Positions 17,414-26,279 of a DNA stretch of 64,000 nucleotides are shown piece by piece; the stretch's first letter is position 1, and every line of letters begins with the position of its first letter. The notes under the pieces are model-generated. The model was not told the origin of the DNA. It made no database searches and saw only the letters and a list, made by a program, of their open reading frames with translations. Source of the DNA: Pseudomonas putida (GTDB lineage: Bacteria > Pseudomonadota > Gammaproteobacteria > Pseudomonadales > Pseudomonadaceae). The DNA lies in NCBI RefSeq assembly GCF_003228315.1, contig NZ_CP029693.1, positions 4,081,501-4,145,500 on the forward strand, given 5' to 3'. Both the position numbers and the translations under genes were made by a program.

Positions 17414-18907
17414 TCACAACTTGATCCAGGTCGCCTTCAGCTCGGTGTACTTGTCGAACGCGTGCAGCGACTTGTCGCGACCGTTGCCGGACTGCTTGAA
17501 GCCACCGAACGGTGCGGTCATGTCACCGCCGTCGTACTGGTTGACCCACACGCTGCCGGCACGCAGTGCACGGGCGGTGAGGTGAGCCTTGGAGATGTCA
17601 GACGTCCAGACCGCTGCCGCCAGGCCGTATGGCGTGTCGTTGGCGATATTGATGGCCTCTTCGGCGGTATCGAATTCGATGACCGACAGTACCGGGCCGA
17701 AGATTTCTTCCTGGGCGATTTTCATCGCGTTGCTCACGCCATCGAAAATGGTCGGTTCAACGTAGGTCCCGCCAGTTTCCTGGAGGGTACGCTTGCCACC
17801 GGCCACCAGTTTGGCGCCGTCGGCGTGACCGGATTCGATGTAGGACAGCACGGTGTTCATCTGCTGGGTATCGACCAGCGCACCGACGTTGGTCGCCGGA
17901 TCCAGCGGGTTGCCCGGCTTCCAGGTTTTCAGCGCCTCGATCACCAACGGCAGGAATTTGTCCTTGATGGAACGCTCCACCAGCAGACGCGAGCCGGCGG
18001 TGCAGACTTCGCCCTGGTTGAAGGCGATGGCGCCCGCAGCGGATTCGGCGGCTTCTTGCAGGTTCGGGGCATCGGCGAACACGATGTTCGGGCTCTTGCC
18101 GCCGGCTTCCAGCCAGATGCGCTTCATGTTCGACTCGCCGGCGTAGATCATCAGTTGCTTGGCGATCTTGGTGGAACCGGTGAACACCAGCGTGTCGACG
18201 TCGTTGTGCAGGCCCAGGGCCTTGCCGACGGTGTGGCCGTAGCCCGGCAGTACGTTCAGCACGCCTTTCGGAATGCCGGCCTCGACAGCCAGTGCCGCAA
18301 TGCGGATGGCGGTCAGCGGGGATTTTTCCGAAGGCTTGAGGATCACCGAGTTACCGGTGGACAGCGCCGGGCCCAGTTTCCAGCAGGCCATCATCAGCGG
18401 GAAGTTCCACGGCACGATGGCGGCAACGACACCCACCGGCTCACGGGTCACCAGACCCAGCTGATCGTGCGGGGTGGCCGCGACTTCGTCGTAGATCTTG
18501 TCGATGGCTTCGCCGCTCCAGCTCAGGGCTTGCGCCGCGCCGGGAACGTCGATGTACAGGGAGTCACTGATCGGCTTGCCCATGTCCAGGGTTTCAAGCA
18601 GGGCCAGTTCCTCGGCGTGCTTTTTCAGCAGGCCGGCGAAACGGATCATGGTGGCTTTGCGCTTGGTCGGCGCCAGGCGCGACCAGACGCCGGAATTGAA
18701 GGTGGCGCGAGCGTTTTCCACGGCGCGCTGGGCGTCGGCGGCGTCACAGCTGGCAATCTTGCCAAGCAGGCGGCCATCGACCGGGCTGATGCACTCGAAG
18801 GTCTCGCCGGAAACGGCATCGGTGTACTCGCCATTGAGGTAAGCGCGGCCTTCGATCTTCAGGTCGCGAGCCTTTTGTTCCCAGTCGGCACGAGTCAGGG
18901 TGGTCAT
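17414..18907 (-). CDS. Gamma-glutamyl-aminobutyraldehyde dehydrogenase (KauB/PauC/PuuC type)
   Basis: NAD(P)-dependent aldehyde dehydrogenase of 497 residues. Catalytic Cys is C302 (NQGEVCTAGSRLLVE), the general base Glu is in WLEAGGKSPNIVF, and the NAD-site motifs PWNFPLMMACWKLGPAL and FTGSTKIAKQL are present. PuuC, KauB and PauC oxidise aldehydes from polyamine and agmatine breakdown to acids, the step after the PuuB/PauB reaction. PA5312 occupies the matching place in PAO1, but the neighbouring transaminase gene of PAO1 is absent here. Ribosome site GAGGAGG. A small hairpin lies in its leader. Confidence 0.9.
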   Translation of the reverse strand: MTTLTRADWEQKARDLKIEGRAYLNGEYTDAVSGETFECISPVDGRLLGKIASCDAADAQRAVENARATFNSGVWSRLAPTKRKATMIRFAGLLKKHAEELALLETLDMGKPISDSLYIDVPGAAQALSWSGEAIDKIYDEVAATPHDQLGLVTREPVGVVAAIVPWNFPLMMACWKLGPALSTGNSVILKPSEKSPLTAIRIAALAVEAGIPKGVLNVLPGYGHTVGKALGLHNDVDTLVFTGSTKIAKQLMIYAGESNMKRIWLEAGGKSPNIVFADAPNLQEAAESAAGAIAFNQGEVCTAGSRLLVERSIKDKFLPLVIEALKTWKPGNPLDPATNVGALVDTQQMNTVLSYIESGHADGAKLVAGGKRTLQETGGTYVEPTIFDGVSNAMKIAQEEIFGPVLSVIEFDTAEEAINIANDTPYGLAAAVWTSDISKAHLTARALRAGSVWVNQYDGGDMTAPFGGFKQSGNGRDKSLHAFDKYTELKATWIKL

Positions 18908-18935
18908 ACGAGTGTCCTCCTCTTATTGAATACGA

Positions 18936-18955
18936 CACCCGCGCTTTCGCGGGTG
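18936..18955 (-). promoter_or_regulatory. Leader hairpin of the aldehyde dehydrogenase gene
   Basis: CACCCGCG, loop CTTT, CGCGGGTG: a perfect 8-base stem about 29 bases before the start codon on the same strand. It has no U-tract in the direction of the gene and sits upstream of the ribosome site. Confidence 0.45.
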
Positions 18956-19141
18956 CTTTCAGGAATTCCGCCCGGCCAGGCTGCTTTTCGGCTCTGGGCA
19001 TCCGCCACCCTAAACCAGCGGCTGGTGAAGTTTCAATATATTTGACATAACGCCGGCAAACGGCCTTGCGATGTTCATTTTAATAAACATAGACTTTGAC
19101 CAAATCAACCACTCGCACCGCAATGACGGGGGACAACAACA

Positions 19142-19504
19142 ATGAGCATCCAGAACATCGTCGACTTCAGCCAGGCCACCACCGCCGCCGAACGCTATCG
19201 CCCGGATCCGGCGAAAGTGCTCAAGGGCGACCCCGAGCAAGCGGTGTACAACCACTACAACAGCCCTTGTGGCCAATTGAACGCTGGTGTGTGGGAAGGA
19301 GCCGTTGGCCAGTGGACGGTGAATTTCACGGAACACGAATACTGTGAAATCGTGCAGGGCGTGTCCGTGCTGCGTGATCTTGATGGTAATGCCAAGACAT
19401 TGCGTGTTGGCGATCGCTTCGTCATCCCGGCAGGTTTCCGGGGTACCTGGGAAGTGCTGGAGCCTTGCCGCAAGATCTATGTGGCGTTTGAGCAGAAGGC
19501 CTGA
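19142..19504 (+). CDS. Cupin (DUF861-like) protein
   Basis: 120-residue single-domain cupin. The segment NFTEHEYCEIVQGVSVLRDLDG...VGDRFVIPAGFRGTWEVLEP is the EutQ/DUF861 type cupin core, with the His-Glu of FTEHEYCEI a likely metal site. It diverges from the aldehyde dehydrogenase across ~230 bases and lies in the polyamine-catabolism district, so co-regulation is likely. Reaction unknown; such proteins are often uncharacterised isomerases or binding proteins. The correct start is MSIQNIVDF; a longer reading from 19096 is in another frame. Confidence 0.82.
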   Translation: MSIQNIVDFSQATTAAERYRPDPAKVLKGDPEQAVYNHYNSPCGQLNAGVWEGAVGQWTVNFTEHEYCEIVQGVSVLRDLDGNAKTLRVGDRFVIPAGFRGTWEVLEPCRKIYVAFEQKA

Positions 19505-19528
19505 GTTTACTCGTCGTTTGAACTGACG

Positions 19529-19556
19529 CCTTCGCGAGCAGGCTTGCTCGCGAAGG
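19529..19556. repeat. Single REP palindrome
   Basis: CCTTCGCGAGCA, loop GGCT, TGCTCGCGAAGG: a perfect 12-base stem made of a lone REP core with matching flanks. It sits just after the cupin stop. Confidence 0.75.
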
Positions 19557-19591
19557 GGCACTGACAGACAACGCGTAACCAGCAGGCAACA

Positions 19592-19625
19592 AAAAAGGCC
19601 CGTATCTCGCGATACGGGCCTTTTT
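19592..19625. terminator. Bidirectional terminator between the cupin gene and rpmG
   Basis: AAAAAGGCCCGTATC, loop TCGC, mirrored to TTTTT. The 15-base perfect stem has A/T runs on both sides, so it can end transcripts of the cupin gene and of rpmB-rpmG. Confidence 0.92.
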
Positions 19626-19645
19626 CGTAAGTCGGGAAAAATCAA

Positions 19646-19801
19646 TTACTTGATTTTGCCTTCCTTGTAGATCACGTGCTTGCGAACAACCGGATCATAT
19701 TTCTTGATCTCGATTTTGTCCGGAGTAGTGCGCTTGTTCTTGTCGGTAGTGTAGAAGTGACCAGTACCGGCGCTCGAAATCAAACGAATCAATTCACGCA
19801 T
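19646..19801 (-). CDS. rpmG: 50S ribosomal protein L33
   Basis: 51 residues, MRELIRLISSAGTGHFYTT...DKIEIKKYDPVVRKHVIYKE: the standard gammaproteobacterial L33 without the CxxC zinc pairs, so this is the zinc-independent form. Located 11 bases after rpmB on the same strand, a pair conserved across gammaproteobacteria. Ends just before a strong terminator. Confidence 0.97.
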   Translation of the reverse strand: MRELIRLISSAGTGHFYTTDKNKRTTPDKIEIKKYDPVVRKHVIYKEGKIK

Positions 19802-19812
19802 GATTAGCTCCC

Positions 19813-20046
19813 TTAAACCTTGCCATCGCGACGAAGTTCGGCCAGCACGACACTGATGCCACGCTTGTCGATGATGCGCATGCCTTTGGCAGATACGCGC
19901 AGACGTACGAAACGTTTCTCTTCTTCAACCCAGAAGCGGTGATGCTGCAGGTTCGGCAGGAAACGACGACGGGTTTTGTTGTTTGCGTGGGAAATGTTGT
20001 TCCCAGTCACCGGACCCTTACCGGTAACTTGACATACTCTAGACAT
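19813..20046 (-). CDS. rpmB: 50S ribosomal protein L28
   Basis: 77 residues, MSRVCQVTGKGPVTGNNISHANNKTRRRFLPNLQ: classic L28 with the single N-terminal Cys and no zinc ribbon. First gene of rpmB-rpmG. It has a long leader of about 140 bases from the predicted promoter at 20195-20223, with two hairpins inside it. Confidence 0.97.
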   Translation of the reverse strand: MSRVCQVTGKGPVTGNNISHANNKTRRRFLPNLQHHRFWVEEEKRFVRLRVSAKGMRIIDKRGISVVLAELRRDGKV

Positions 20047-20479
20047 GCCTCAGCCCTCTAAAACCACATGCCCAACCCGGCATGGGTTGGCCGCTTAATC
20101 TCTAGTCATTGTGGCGCCAGGCGCCGCGATTCTTTAGAGGTCTTACCGGCTACACCTACAGTGAAGGAACCGGGCCCCTAGAAAAGAGCGCTGCTTTATA
20201 CCAGAAAGACTGGAGAGCAACAACATTCGCTGTGCCCTGAATCGATAAAAACCCGGTTTTTCCCGCTTCAAGCGCTTTGGATAAGGGCTGTTGGCGATTT
20301 CGACCGCTCGTCGCAGAAAACCGCAATCGCGGGTTTCCCAACCAGGCACAGCAAAATCAGGCGCCTATAGTCCACTCAAAATGAAAAAGGGGATAGTCAT
20401 TTGCAAGGCAGCCCACTAGGGTAAGCCTTTTCCAGACTGCACTTGCAGATGGGCCTTCGATCTGTAAAGGAATCCGACC
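20047..20479. promoter_or_regulatory. rpmB leader and promoter region, upstream of the peptide-binding protein gene
   Basis: This 433-base gap has no gene I can support. On the minus strand a sigma-70 promoter stands at 20223-20195: TTGTTG, 17 bases, TATAAA. Its transcript would carry two hairpins before rpmB: CTCTA/TAGAG enclosing GGCGCC/GGCGCC at 20100-20139, and CCAACCC/GGGTTGG at 20072-20090. Bases 20224-20479 feed the plus-strand ABC binding-protein gene; I see no clear promoter there. Confidence 0.6.
20195..20223 (-). promoter_or_regulatory. Sigma-70 promoter of rpmB-rpmG
   Basis: Read on the minus strand: -35 TTGTTG, spacer exactly 17, -10 TATAAA. Strong match for a housekeeping ribosomal-protein promoter. 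Confidence 0.75.
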
Positions 20480-22066
20480 ATGCGCCTCGCTGCTCTACCC
20501 CTGTTGCTCGTCCCTCTTCTGCTGAGTCCTTTGGCCCAGGCAGCGGCCCTGAGTGTCTGCACCGAGGCCAGTCCGGAAGGATTCGATGTGGTGCAGTACA
20601 ACTCGTTGACCACCACCAATGCCTCTGCCGATGTGCTGATGAACCGTCTGGTGGATTTCGACACCGCCAGCGGCAAAGTGGTGCCCAGCCTCGCCGACAG
20701 CTGGGAAGTCAGCCCCGATGGCCTGACTTACGTGTTCAAGCTGCACCCACAGGTGAAATTCCACCGCACCGACTACTTCAGCCCGACGCGCGAACTGACC
20801 GCCGAAGATGTGAAGTTCAGCTTCGATCGCATGCTCGACCCGGCCAACCCGTGGCACCAGGTCGCCCAGAGCGGCTTCCCCCACGCGCAATCGATGCAAT
20901 TGCCAGCACTCATCAAGAAGATCGACGCACTTGATCCGCTGACCGTGCGTTTCACCCTTGATCACGCCGACTCGACCTTCCTGGCGACCTTGAGCATGGG
21001 TTTTGCCTCGATCTACTCGGCCGAGTACGCCGACAAACTGTTGAAGGCCGGCACGACGGAAAAGCTCAACAGCCAGCCAATCGGCACCGGGCCCTTTGTT
21101 TTCACGCGCTTCCAGAAAGACGCCTCGGTTCGCTACAAGGCCAACCCGGACTACTTCGGCGGCAAGCCGTCGGTGGACCCGCTGATCTTCGCCATCACGC
21201 CTGATGCCAACGTACGCCTGCAAAAGTTGCGTCGTAACGAATGCCAGATTGCCCTGTCGCCCAAGCCACTGGACGTACAGGCTGCTATGAAAGAACCGAC
21301 GCTGAAAGTCGAAAAGACTGAAGCCTTCATGACCGCATTCGTCGGCATCAACAGCCAGCATCCTCCCCTGGACAAGCCGGAGGTGCGCCAGGCGATCAAC
21401 CTTGCCTTCGACAAGGCCAACTACGTCAAAGCCGTGTTCGAAGACACCGCCGAACCTGCCAACGGCCCTTACCCGCCGAACACCTGGAGCTACGCCAAAA
21501 ACCTGCCTGGCTACCCCCATGACATGGCAAAAGCCAAGGCATTGATGGCCAAGGCCGGGCTGAAGGACGGTTTCCAGACCACCATCTGGACTCGCCCGTC
21601 AGGCAGCTTGCTGAACCCGAATCCAAGCCTTGGTGCACAACTGCTGCAGTCGGACCTCGCGGAAATCGGCATTCAGGCCGAGATTCGTGTGATCGAATGG
21701 GGTGAACTAATCCGCCGCGCCAAGGCCGGCGAGCACGATCTGCTGTTCATGGGCTGGGCCGGTGATAACGGTGACCCGGACAACTTCCTCACGCCGCAGT
21801 TTTCCTGCGCCGCGGTCAAGTCCGGTACTAACTTCGCCCGCTACTGCAACCAGGATCTGGACAAGCTGATCAGCGCCGGCAAGACCACCGGCGAACAGGG
21901 CGTGCGCACCAAGCTCTACGAACAGGCCCAGGCGCAGATCCAGCAACAGGCGCTGTGGCTGCCCCTGGCCCATCCGACGGCGTTTGCCCTGACGCGCAAG
22001 GATATCGAGGGTTATCAGGTGAGCCCGTTCGGACGGCAGGATTACTCCAAGGTGAGTTTCAAATAA
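20480..22066 (+). CDS. Dipeptide/oligopeptide ABC transporter substrate-binding protein
   Basis: Periplasmic SBP_bac_5 (DppA-like) binding protein of 528 residues. Signal peptide MRLAALPLLLVPLLLSPLAQA, then mature LSVCTEASPEGFDVVQYNS. Family segments are DSWEVSPDGLTYVFKL, TAEDVKFSFDRM, NSQPIGTGPFVF and MGWAGDNGDPDNFL. Ribosome site AAAGGA. No permease or ATPase genes follow, so it must share them with a dpp operon elsewhere or serve as an orphan receptor. PA5317 is the counterpart by position, as I remember it. Ligand (dipeptide, haem or ALA) cannot be decided. Confidence 0.9.
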   Translation: MRLAALPLLLVPLLLSPLAQAAALSVCTEASPEGFDVVQYNSLTTTNASADVLMNRLVDFDTASGKVVPSLADSWEVSPDGLTYVFKLHPQVKFHRTDYFSPTRELTAEDVKFSFDRMLDPANPWHQVAQSGFPHAQSMQLPALIKKIDALDPLTVRFTLDHADSTFLATLSMGFASIYSAEYADKLLKAGTTEKLNSQPIGTGPFVFTRFQKDASVRYKANPDYFGGKPSVDPLIFAITPDANVRLQKLRRNECQIALSPKPLDVQAAMKEPTLKVEKTEAFMTAFVGINSQHPPLDKPEVRQAINLAFDKANYVKAVFEDTAEPANGPYPPNTWSYAKNLPGYPHDMAKAKALMAKAGLKDGFQTTIWTRPSGSLLNPNPSLGAQLLQSDLAEIGIQAEIRVIEWGELIRRAKAGEHDLLFMGWAGDNGDPDNFLTPQFSCAAVKSGTNFARYCNQDLDKLISAGKTTGEQGVRTKLYEQAQAQIQQQALWLPLAHPTAFALTRKDIEGYQVSPFGRQDYSKVSFK

Positions 22067-22079
22067 TCAACACACAAAC

Positions 22080-22181
22080 CTGTAGAAGCGAACCTGCTCG
22101 CGATGGGCGTCAACGATGACGAGGGTCGTCTGGATGAACGCGACGCCCCTGCCACCATCGCGAGCAGGCTCGCTCCTACAG
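22080..22181. repeat. REPIN with a decayed left arm
   Basis: The right arm is a perfect REP (CATCGCGAGCAGGCTCGCTCCTACAG); the left arm reads TGTAGAAGCGAACCTGCTCGCG with two substitutions that break pairing in the stem. Between the ABC binding-protein end and the radC end. Confidence 0.85.
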
Positions 22182-22189
22182 AGAAGCCT

Positions 22190-22864
22190 TCACATCCAGC
22201 CATACTCGGCCATCGACAGCGGATCGCCATCCCCGATGATGAAGTGATCAAGCACCCGCACATCAATCAGCTCAAGCGCCTTCTGCAAGCGCTTGGTCAG
22301 CGACCGATCGGCCTGGCTGGGGGTGGAGTTGCCCGACGGGTGGTTGTGGCAGAGGATCAGGGCGGCGGCGTTGTGTACCAATGCGCGCTTGACCACCTCT
22401 CGTGGATGGACGCTGGTGTTGTCGATGGAGCCGCGAAACAGCGCCTCAAAGGTCAGCACCTGGTGTTTCGAATCCAGAAACAGACAACCGAACACCTCGT
22501 GTGGCTCATGCCGCAGCATCGCCTTGAGGTAATCACGCACCGCATGTGGATTCTCGAGGGCCGGCTTAAGGCGCAATCGTTCGGCCAGATGCCGTCGACT
22601 CATTTCCAGCACCGCCTGCAACTGTGCAAATTTTGCCGGCCCCAGCCCCAACTGCGTGCTGAAGGCGGCGAGATCTGCCTCCAACAACGACCGCAGGCTG
22701 CCAAACTGGCTCAGCAGATGCCGCGCCAGATCCACCGCGCTTTTGCCGGACACACCGGTTCGTAAAAAGATGGCCAGTAATTCGGCATCCGAAAGGCATG
22801 CCGATCCCTGCTCAAGCAGCTTCTCCCGCGGCCGCTCCGCCGCCGGCCAATCGCGAATACTCAT
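22190..22864 (-). CDS. radC: RadC-family JAB-domain protein
   Basis: 224 residues. N-terminal helix-hairpin-helix part (ELLAIFLRTGVSGKSAVDLARHLLSQFGSLRSLLEAD) and a C-terminal JAB/MPN metalloprotease-like domain with the JAMM motif LILCHNHPSGNSTPSQAD. Despite its name RadC is no longer thought to be a main repair protein; the biochemical role is unresolved. The gene is divergent from coaBC, as in most gammaproteobacteria. Confidence 0.93.
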   Translation of the reverse strand: MSIRDWPAAERPREKLLEQGSACLSDAELLAIFLRTGVSGKSAVDLARHLLSQFGSLRSLLEADLAAFSTQLGLGPAKFAQLQAVLEMSRRHLAERLRLKPALENPHAVRDYLKAMLRHEPHEVFGCLFLDSKHQVLTFEALFRGSIDNTSVHPREVVKRALVHNAAALILCHNHPSGNSTPSQADRSLTKRLQKALELIDVRVLDHFIIGDGDPLSMAEYGWM

Positions 22865-22999
22865 AGCACCTCCCTGTCTGTGGGCGCCGCTGTTCCATAG
22901 CGGGCGCTGTGATATCGTAGCCCATCTTTTTTGCGGGCGAATTCACCCTGGGGAGGGGGTTTCGCTACGTATGTCACCAACGAATTGAAAGGCAGATCT

Positions 23000-24208
23000 A
23001 TGCAGCGGCTGTATCGGAAACGCATTGTTCTGGGCGTCGGCGGCGGCATTGCTGCCTACAAGAGCGCCGATCTGGTTCGCCGCCTGATGGACCAGGGCGC
23101 CGAAGTGCGCGTGGTCATGACCCGTGGCGGTGCCGAGTTCATCACTCCGCTGACCATGCAGGCCCTGTCGGGACACCCTGTACACCTGGACCTGCTGGAC
23201 CCTGCAGCCGAAGCGGCCATGGGGCACATCGAGCTGGCCAAATGGGCCGACCTGGTGCTGATCGCCCCAGCCACCGCCGACCTGATCGCCCGGCTGGCCC
23301 AAGGCATTGCCGATGACCTGCTGACCACGCTGGTGCTGGCCACCGATGCGGTGGTCGCCGTAGCTCCAGCGATGAACCAGGCCATGTGGCGCGACCCGGC
23401 CACCCAGGCCAACCTGCAAACCCTTGAAAGTCGCGACCTGAAAGTCTTCGGCCCCGCCTCCGGCAGCCAGGCCTGTGGCGACGTAGGCCTGGGCCGCATG
23501 CTCGAGGCCACCGACCTGGCCCAGCTTGCCGCGGACTGCTTCAAGCGTCAGGCACTGACCGGCAAGCACGTACTGATCACTGCCGGCCCGACCCAGGAAA
23601 ACATCGATCCGGTGCGCTACATCACCAACCACAGCTCCGGAAAAATGGGCTTTGCCCTGGCCGAAGCCGCAGTGGAAGCCGGTGCCCGCGTGACCCTGAT
23701 CACCGGCCCCGTGCACCTGCCGACCCCGGATCGCGTCACCCGTATCGACGTGGTCAGCGCCCGCGACATGCTCGCCGCCTGCGAAGCGGCGATTCCTTGC
23801 GACCTGTTCATCGCCTCGGCTGCGGTTGCCGATTACCGCCCGGAAGTCGTCGCACCACAGAAACTCAAGAAAGATCCTACGAACGGCGACGGCTTGTTGC
23901 TACAAATGGTGCGCAACCCGGACATCCTGGCCAGCATCGCCACGCGCCCCGACCGCCCGTTCAGTGTCGGTTTCGCCGCTGAAACCGAACACCTGCTCGA
24001 CTACGCTGCCCGCAAGTTGAAAGACAAGAATCTCGATTTGATCGTCGCCAACGACGTCGCCAACCCGAGCATTGGCTTCAACAGCGAAGAGAACGCCTGC
24101 AGCGTGATCGACCGCGACCTCCACGCCACACTTTTCGCCCAGACCAGCAAGAGCAAGATTGCTCGACAGCTGATCACCTTCATCGCTGAACGACTGAACC
24201 AGGTTTAA
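23000..24208 (+). CDS. coaBC: Bifunctional phosphopantothenoylcysteine decarboxylase/synthetase
   Basis: Coenzyme A synthesis, 402 residues. The N-terminal CoaC flavoprotein (about 1-185) shows GGGIAAYKSADLVRRL, PAMNQAMW and the clamp Cys in SQACGDVGLGRM. The C-terminal CoaB ligase (about 190-402) shows ITAGPTQENIDPVRYITNHSSGKMGFALAEAA and FAAETEH. The frame opens at 22931, but the conserved start MQRLYRKRIVLGVGGG with AAAGGCAG upstream is at 23000. It is followed after 5 bases by dut in the usual coaBC-dut-algC-argB order. Confidence 0.95.
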   Translation: MQRLYRKRIVLGVGGGIAAYKSADLVRRLMDQGAEVRVVMTRGGAEFITPLTMQALSGHPVHLDLLDPAAEAAMGHIELAKWADLVLIAPATADLIARLAQGIADDLLTTLVLATDAVVAVAPAMNQAMWRDPATQANLQTLESRDLKVFGPASGSQACGDVGLGRMLEATDLAQLAADCFKRQALTGKHVLITAGPTQENIDPVRYITNHSSGKMGFALAEAAVEAGARVTLITGPVHLPTPDRVTRIDVVSARDMLAACEAAIPCDLFIASAAVADYRPEVVAPQKLKKDPTNGDGLLLQMVRNPDILASIATRPDRPFSVGFAAETEHLLDYAARKLKDKNLDLIVANDVANPSIGFNSEENACSVIDRDLHATLFAQTSKSKIARQLITFIAERLNQV

Positions 24209-24213
24209 TTTAC

Positions 24214-24669
24214 ATGCACGCTTTGCAAGCCAAGATCCTCGACCCTCGCATCGGTACCGAATTCCCGCTGCCGCAGTACGCCACTCCGGGCTCCGCTGGC
24301 CTGGACCTGCGCGCCATGCTGGAAAAAGACATTGTGATCAAACCGGGAGAGACGGTGCTGATCCCGACCGGGCTGTCGGTCTACATCGGCGACCCGAGCC
24401 TCGCCGCCCTGATCCTGCCGCGCTCCGGCCTGGGCCATAAGCACGGCATCGTGCTGGGCAACCTGGTCGGTCTGATCGACTCGGACTACCAGGGCCCGCT
24501 GATGGTGTCCTGCTGGAACCGTGGCCAGACCGACTTCACCATGGCGGTAGGAGAGCGTCTGGCGCAGCTGGTATTGGTGCCGGTGGTTCAGGCTCATTTC
24601 GAGATGGTCGAAGAGTTCGTCGAGACCCAGCGCGGCACCGGCGGTTTTGGCCACTCCGGCAGCCATTGA
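24214..24669 (+). CDS. dut: dUTP diphosphatase
   Basis: Trimeric dUTPase that keeps uracil out of DNA and supplies dUMP, 151 residues. All five motifs are visible: SAGLDLRAML, PRSGLGHKHGIVLGN, GLIDSDYQGPL, ERLAQLVLVP and the C-terminal arm RGTGGFGHSG. Starts 5 bases after coaBC, so translation is probably coupled. Confidence 0.97.
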   Translation: MHALQAKILDPRIGTEFPLPQYATPGSAGLDLRAMLEKDIVIKPGETVLIPTGLSVYIGDPSLAALILPRSGLGHKHGIVLGNLVGLIDSDYQGPLMVSCWNRGQTDFTMAVGERLAQLVLVPVVQAHFEMVEEFVETQRGTGGFGHSGSH

Positions 24670-24864
24670 TCCGAAACGCAGCCCCTTCAGGGAGCCCGCC
24701 TGAATCAAGGCATTGGCTGGTCAAACGACTGTCGACATTGCTGGCATGGCCTTTTCGCACCACGAACTCTCTGCGAAAAACGCCGTCATACCTTCCAGTT
24801 TGAGCTTGCCGCCGAATGATTCGCCGGCAAGTCCAGCCACTTTCAAGATGGAGCATTTCCGCAG

Positions 24865-26262
24865 ATGAGCACCCCCGCCCGCGTCGCCCCCAAGTTCCCC
24901 GACAGTATTTTTCGTGCCTACGACATTCGTGGCACCGTCCCGGAATTTCTGAACGCCGAGACGGCTTACTGGCTCGGTCGCGCCATCGGTGCCCAGAGCC
25001 TGGCCCAGAACGAACCGAATGTTTCCGTCGGCCGCGACGGTCGTCTTTCCGGCCCGGAACTGGTGGAGCAATTGATTCAGGGCCTGGCCGACAGCGGCTG
25101 CCACGTCAGCGACGTTGGCCTGGTACCGACGCCTGCGCTGTACTACGCCGCCAACGTACTGGCCGGCAAGTCCGGTGTGATGCTGACCGGTAGCCACAAC
25201 CCGTCGAACTACAACGGCTTCAAAATCGTCATCGCGGGCGACACCCTGGCCAACGAACAAATCCAGGCCCTGCACGATCGCCTCAAGAACAACGACCTGA
25301 GCAGCGACAAGGGCAGCATCACCAAAGTCGAAATTCTCGACCGCTACACCACCGAAATCGTCCAGGACATCAAGCTGGCCCGTCGCCTGAAAGTCGTGGT
25401 GGACTGCGGCAACGGTGCGGCCGGTGTGATTGCCCCACAGTTGATCGAAGCCTTGAACTGCGAAGTCATCCCGCTGTTCTGCGAAGTCGACGGCAACTTC
25501 CCGAACCACCACCCGGACCCGGGCAAACCTGAAAACCTCGTCGACCTGATCGCCAAGGTCAAGGAAACCAACGCCGACATCGGCCTGGCTTTCGATGGCG
25601 ACGGTGACCGCGTCGGCGTGGTGACCAACACCGGCACCATCGTGTTCCCGGATCGCCTGCTGATGCTGTTTGCCCGCGACGTGCTGGCCCGTAACCCGGA
25701 CGCGGAAATCATCTTCGACGTCAAATGCACCCGTCGCCTGATCCCGCTGATCAAGGAATACGGCGGCCAGTCACTAATGTGGAAGACCGGTCATTCGTTG
25801 ATCAAAAAGAAAATGAAACAATCCGGCGCCCTGTTGGCCGGCGAAATGAGCGGGCACATCTTCTTCAAGGAGCGCTGGTTCGGTTTCGACGACGGCATTT
25901 ACAGCGCCGCACGGCTGCTGGAGATTCTCAGCAAGGAAAAATCCACCGCGGAAGAGCTGTTCGCCACCTTCCCGAACGATATTTCTACGCCGGAAATCAA
26001 TATCCATGTGACCGAAGAGAGCAAATTCAGCATCATTGATGCATTGCATGACGCACAGTGGGGCGCAGGCGCCGACCTGACCACCATTGACGGCGTGCGA
26101 GTCGACTATGCCAAAGGCTGGGGCCTGGTTCGCGCCTCCAACACCACACCGGTGCTGGTACTGCGGTTCGAGGCCGATGACGAGGCAGAACTTTCGCGCA
26201 TCAAGGACGTTTTCCGCGTCCAGTTGAAGCGCGTTGCACCTGATCTCCAACTACCGTTCTGA
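24865..26262 (+). CDS. algC: Phosphomannomutase/phosphoglucomutase
   Basis: Alpha-D-phosphohexomutase of 465 residues that supplies mannose-1-P and glucose-1-P for alginate, LPS and rhamnolipid. Active-site phosphoserine S110 lies in TGSHNPSNYNG; the metal loop is DGDGDR at 244-249; the sugar-binding loop GEMSGHIFF and the C-terminal phosphate loop RASNTTPVLVLRFE are present. A 195-base gap after dut leaves room for its own promoter, as known for algC in P. aeruginosa, but I could not identify a convincing sigma-54 or AlgR site by eye. Confidence 0.95.
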   Translation: MSTPARVAPKFPDSIFRAYDIRGTVPEFLNAETAYWLGRAIGAQSLAQNEPNVSVGRDGRLSGPELVEQLIQGLADSGCHVSDVGLVPTPALYYAANVLAGKSGVMLTGSHNPSNYNGFKIVIAGDTLANEQIQALHDRLKNNDLSSDKGSITKVEILDRYTTEIVQDIKLARRLKVVVDCGNGAAGVIAPQLIEALNCEVIPLFCEVDGNFPNHHPDPGKPENLVDLIAKVKETNADIGLAFDGDGDRVGVVTNTGTIVFPDRLLMLFARDVLARNPDAEIIFDVKCTRRLIPLIKEYGGQSLMWKTGHSLIKKKMKQSGALLAGEMSGHIFFKERWFGFDDGIYSAARLLEILSKEKSTAEELFATFPNDISTPEINIHVTEESKFSIIDALHDAQWGAGADLTTIDGVRVDYAKGWGLVRASNTTPVLVLRFEADDEAELSRIKDVFRVQLKRVAPDLQLPF

Positions 26263-26279
26263 TTCACCCGGAGCCCTGA

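Noticed and set aside
22931..23000. Longer start for coaBC
   Set aside because: The extension has no family match and would lie in the divergent radC/coaBC promoter region; the start at 23000 has a ribosome site and the conserved opening.
24670..24864. Sigma-54 promoter and AlgR sites before algC
   Set aside because: No sequence with GG-N10-GC spacing or a clear CCGTTCGTC-like AlgR box was convincing by eye.
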